Assembly: GCF_947498635.1 (NCBI RefSeq)
Contig: NZ_CANMKV010000002.1
Span: 62,001-126,000 of the forward strand
Origin: an uncultured Microbulbifer sp.
GTDB lineage: Bacteria > Pseudomonadota > Gammaproteobacteria > Pseudomonadales > Cellvibrionaceae
Length of the DNA: 64,000 bases
Direction of reading: 5' to 3'
Below, piece by piece: positions 62,947-64,000 of this stretch. Positions within the stretch are counted from its first letter, which is position 1. Every line of letters begins with the position of its first letter. Made by a program: the position numbers and the translations under genes. A model generated the notes under the pieces. It worked only from the letters and a program-made list of their open reading frames with translations, had not been told where the DNA came from and did no database searches.

Positions 62947-64000
62947 GTGACACAGATAGATACCAGCAATCGCCTTGCTATCGGCTTGATGTTTACAGCC
63001 ACAGCACTGCTGTGTAACAGCGCCATTGCCGCAGATGACGCCACTGTAAGCCAGCACTCAAAAGCCCCTCCCCAGGCTTTTATTGAAGCTGCCTCCAAAC
63101 CCCTGAAAAAAACCCGAAGACAACTGCGCCCCTCTGAAGCCGTCGACTATTATCGCGAACGAATCGAAGAACTGGAGGCCGAACATGGCGCATACGGTGT
63201 CGGTATTGATGAACAATTACTAGGACTGGCTACCGCATTGCAAAAAGCCGGTGCGCACGACGAAGCCGCCAGCGAATTCCGCCGCGCAATGTTGGTTAAC
63301 CGGGTGAATGAAGGGCTGTATTCCCTCAGCCAGATCCCAATGATTGAGCGGCTCATCGAAAGCCAGATAGCTCTAAATCAATGGGAGGACGCGAATGACA
63401 ACCAGCAGTACCTCTATTGGTTGTACGAAAAAAATTACGGCAAAAAAGATCCACGGATGTTACCGGTAATCAACAATTTGAGTCGCTGGCACCTTCAATC
63501 CTATGTTGAGAAAAAAGGCGAAACCCTAGTTGAACACCTGATCAGCGCCACCAAACTCTATACCCTCGCTGTCGACATTATCACTAAGAATTTCGGCTCC
63601 AATGATCTGCGTCTAGTAGATGCTTTGCGTGGATTAAAGGCCACCAATTATTACTTGGCCAGGTACAAGGGGGAGGCTCAGGCACCCCTTATCGTTAATA
63701 CCAGCTTTGGCGCAGGGCCCGATACCCATCAACGCAGTACGGTTGATCACTACCGTATGAAAAGTTTCAACACCGGCAAGAAGGCAATCACTCGACTTGT
63801 CGATGTTTACCAGAGAAATCCCAAATCGCCACCAGCCGCATCCGCCAAAGCCAAAGTTGAATTGGGTGACTGGTACATGATGTTCAATAAATGGCACTCC
63901 GCCCGGCGGACTTACGGTGAGGCTTATCAGGCCCTTTGGGATAACGGCGCATCCAGAGATGAAATTCAGGATATTTTTGGCCGCCCGATAGCTCTTCCCG
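62947..64000 (+). CDS. Secreted helical (TPR-like) hypothetical protein, 3' end cut by window
   Basis: Reads without a stop from GTG 62947 to the window edge (351 residues). A signal peptide (RLAIGLMFTATALLCNSAIA, cut before ADDA) follows. The mature part is helical with paired-helix segments reminiscent of TPR (ALQKAGAHDEAASEFRRAML, and WHSARRTYGEAYQALWDNGA near the end), so a periplasmic scaffold is likely. An in-frame ATG at 62893 would add 18 residues and lengthen the n-region; GTG gives a better signal peptide. The rest of the gene is outside the window, so no family is named. Confidence 0.7.
   Translation, partial: MTQIDTSNRLAIGLMFTATALLCNSAIAADDATVSQHSKAPPQAFIEAASKPLKKTRRQLRPSEAVDYYRERIEELEAEHGAYGVGIDEQLLGLATALQKAGAHDEAASEFRRAMLVNRVNEGLYSLSQIPMIERLIESQIALNQWEDANDNQQYLYWLYEKNYGKKDPRMLPVINNLSRWHLQSYVEKKGETLVEHLISATKLYTLAVDIITKNFGSNDLRLVDALRGLKATNYYLARYKGEAQAPLIVNTSFGAGPDTHQRSTVDHYRMKSFNTGKKAITRLVDVYQRNPKSPPAASAKAKVELGDWYMMFNKWHSARRTYGEAYQALWDNGASRDEIQDIFGRPIALP

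Overview
The window reads as the chromosome of a free-living, probably marine gammaproteobacterium. The evidence is the ruvCAB-ybgC-tolQRAB-pal-cpoB block, a complete rsxABCDGE operon, a CpoB/Pal/TolB set typical of the class, and many proteins with close relatives in Pseudomonas and Cellvibrionales. From memory of protein styles a Microbulbifer-like member of Cellvibrionales is my best guess, but that is inference. No rRNA, tRNA, CRISPR array, prophage or intact insertion sequence was recognised.

Layout. 1-7.4 kb (minus strand): cell-envelope and recombination block, ruvC-ruvA-ruvB-ybgC-tolQ-tolR-tolA-tolB-pal-cpoB, with cpoB cut by the window edge. 7.5-8.8 kb: a divergent TetR regulator / HPP membrane protein pair, inserted between ruvC and yebC and sharing a strongly palindromic operator. 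8.9-14.5 kb: translation and nucleoid genes (yebC, aspS, an FmdB-type zinc ribbon, a tailed HU, proS). 14.7-20.3 kb: lytic transglycosylase, membrane-anchored AraC regulator, fatty-acid hydroxylase, DUF4345 protein, and an Lrp regulator with an AruH-like aminotransferase. 20.4-28.7 kb: a visibly AT-richer accessory stretch with a frameshifted S41 peptidase, an Asp/Glu-racemase-like protein, a DUF4124 metallopeptidase, a GNAT enzyme, a YqaA-type membrane protein, two MscS channels and a CPXCG protein. 28.8-32.3 kb: a probable light-responsive repair operon (DUF523-DUF1722 protein, LitR/CarH-like MerR regulator, photolyase) behind a promoter whose -35 box lies inside a 13-bp inverted repeat. 32.4-48.4 kb: mostly housekeeping genes (YdiJ-type D-2-hydroxyglutarate dehydrogenase, TPR protein, 3D-domain protein, trhO, mrp/apbC, metG, a DMT transporter, a D-2-hydroxyacid dehydrogenase, a DUF883/YqjE/YqjK trio, yghU). 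48.8-54.6 kb: rsxABCDGE. 55-64 kb: a TetR regulator beside a beta-helix lipoprotein / diheme cytochrome pair, secreted proteins, an HSL-type esterase, a Yip1 protein, a branched-chain aminotransferase and the start of a secreted protein that runs off the right edge.

The best candidates for new biology are: (1) the phr operon, with its operator-embedded promoter, a MerR regulator that seems to have lost the cobalamin-binding histidine, and a TudS-like Fe-S protein; (2) the TetR/HPP pair with a 42-bp near-perfect palindrome; (3) the beta-helix/diheme cytochrome pair; (4) the S41 peptidase gene broken at two separate poly-A runs. No wholly new defence or mobile system was found.
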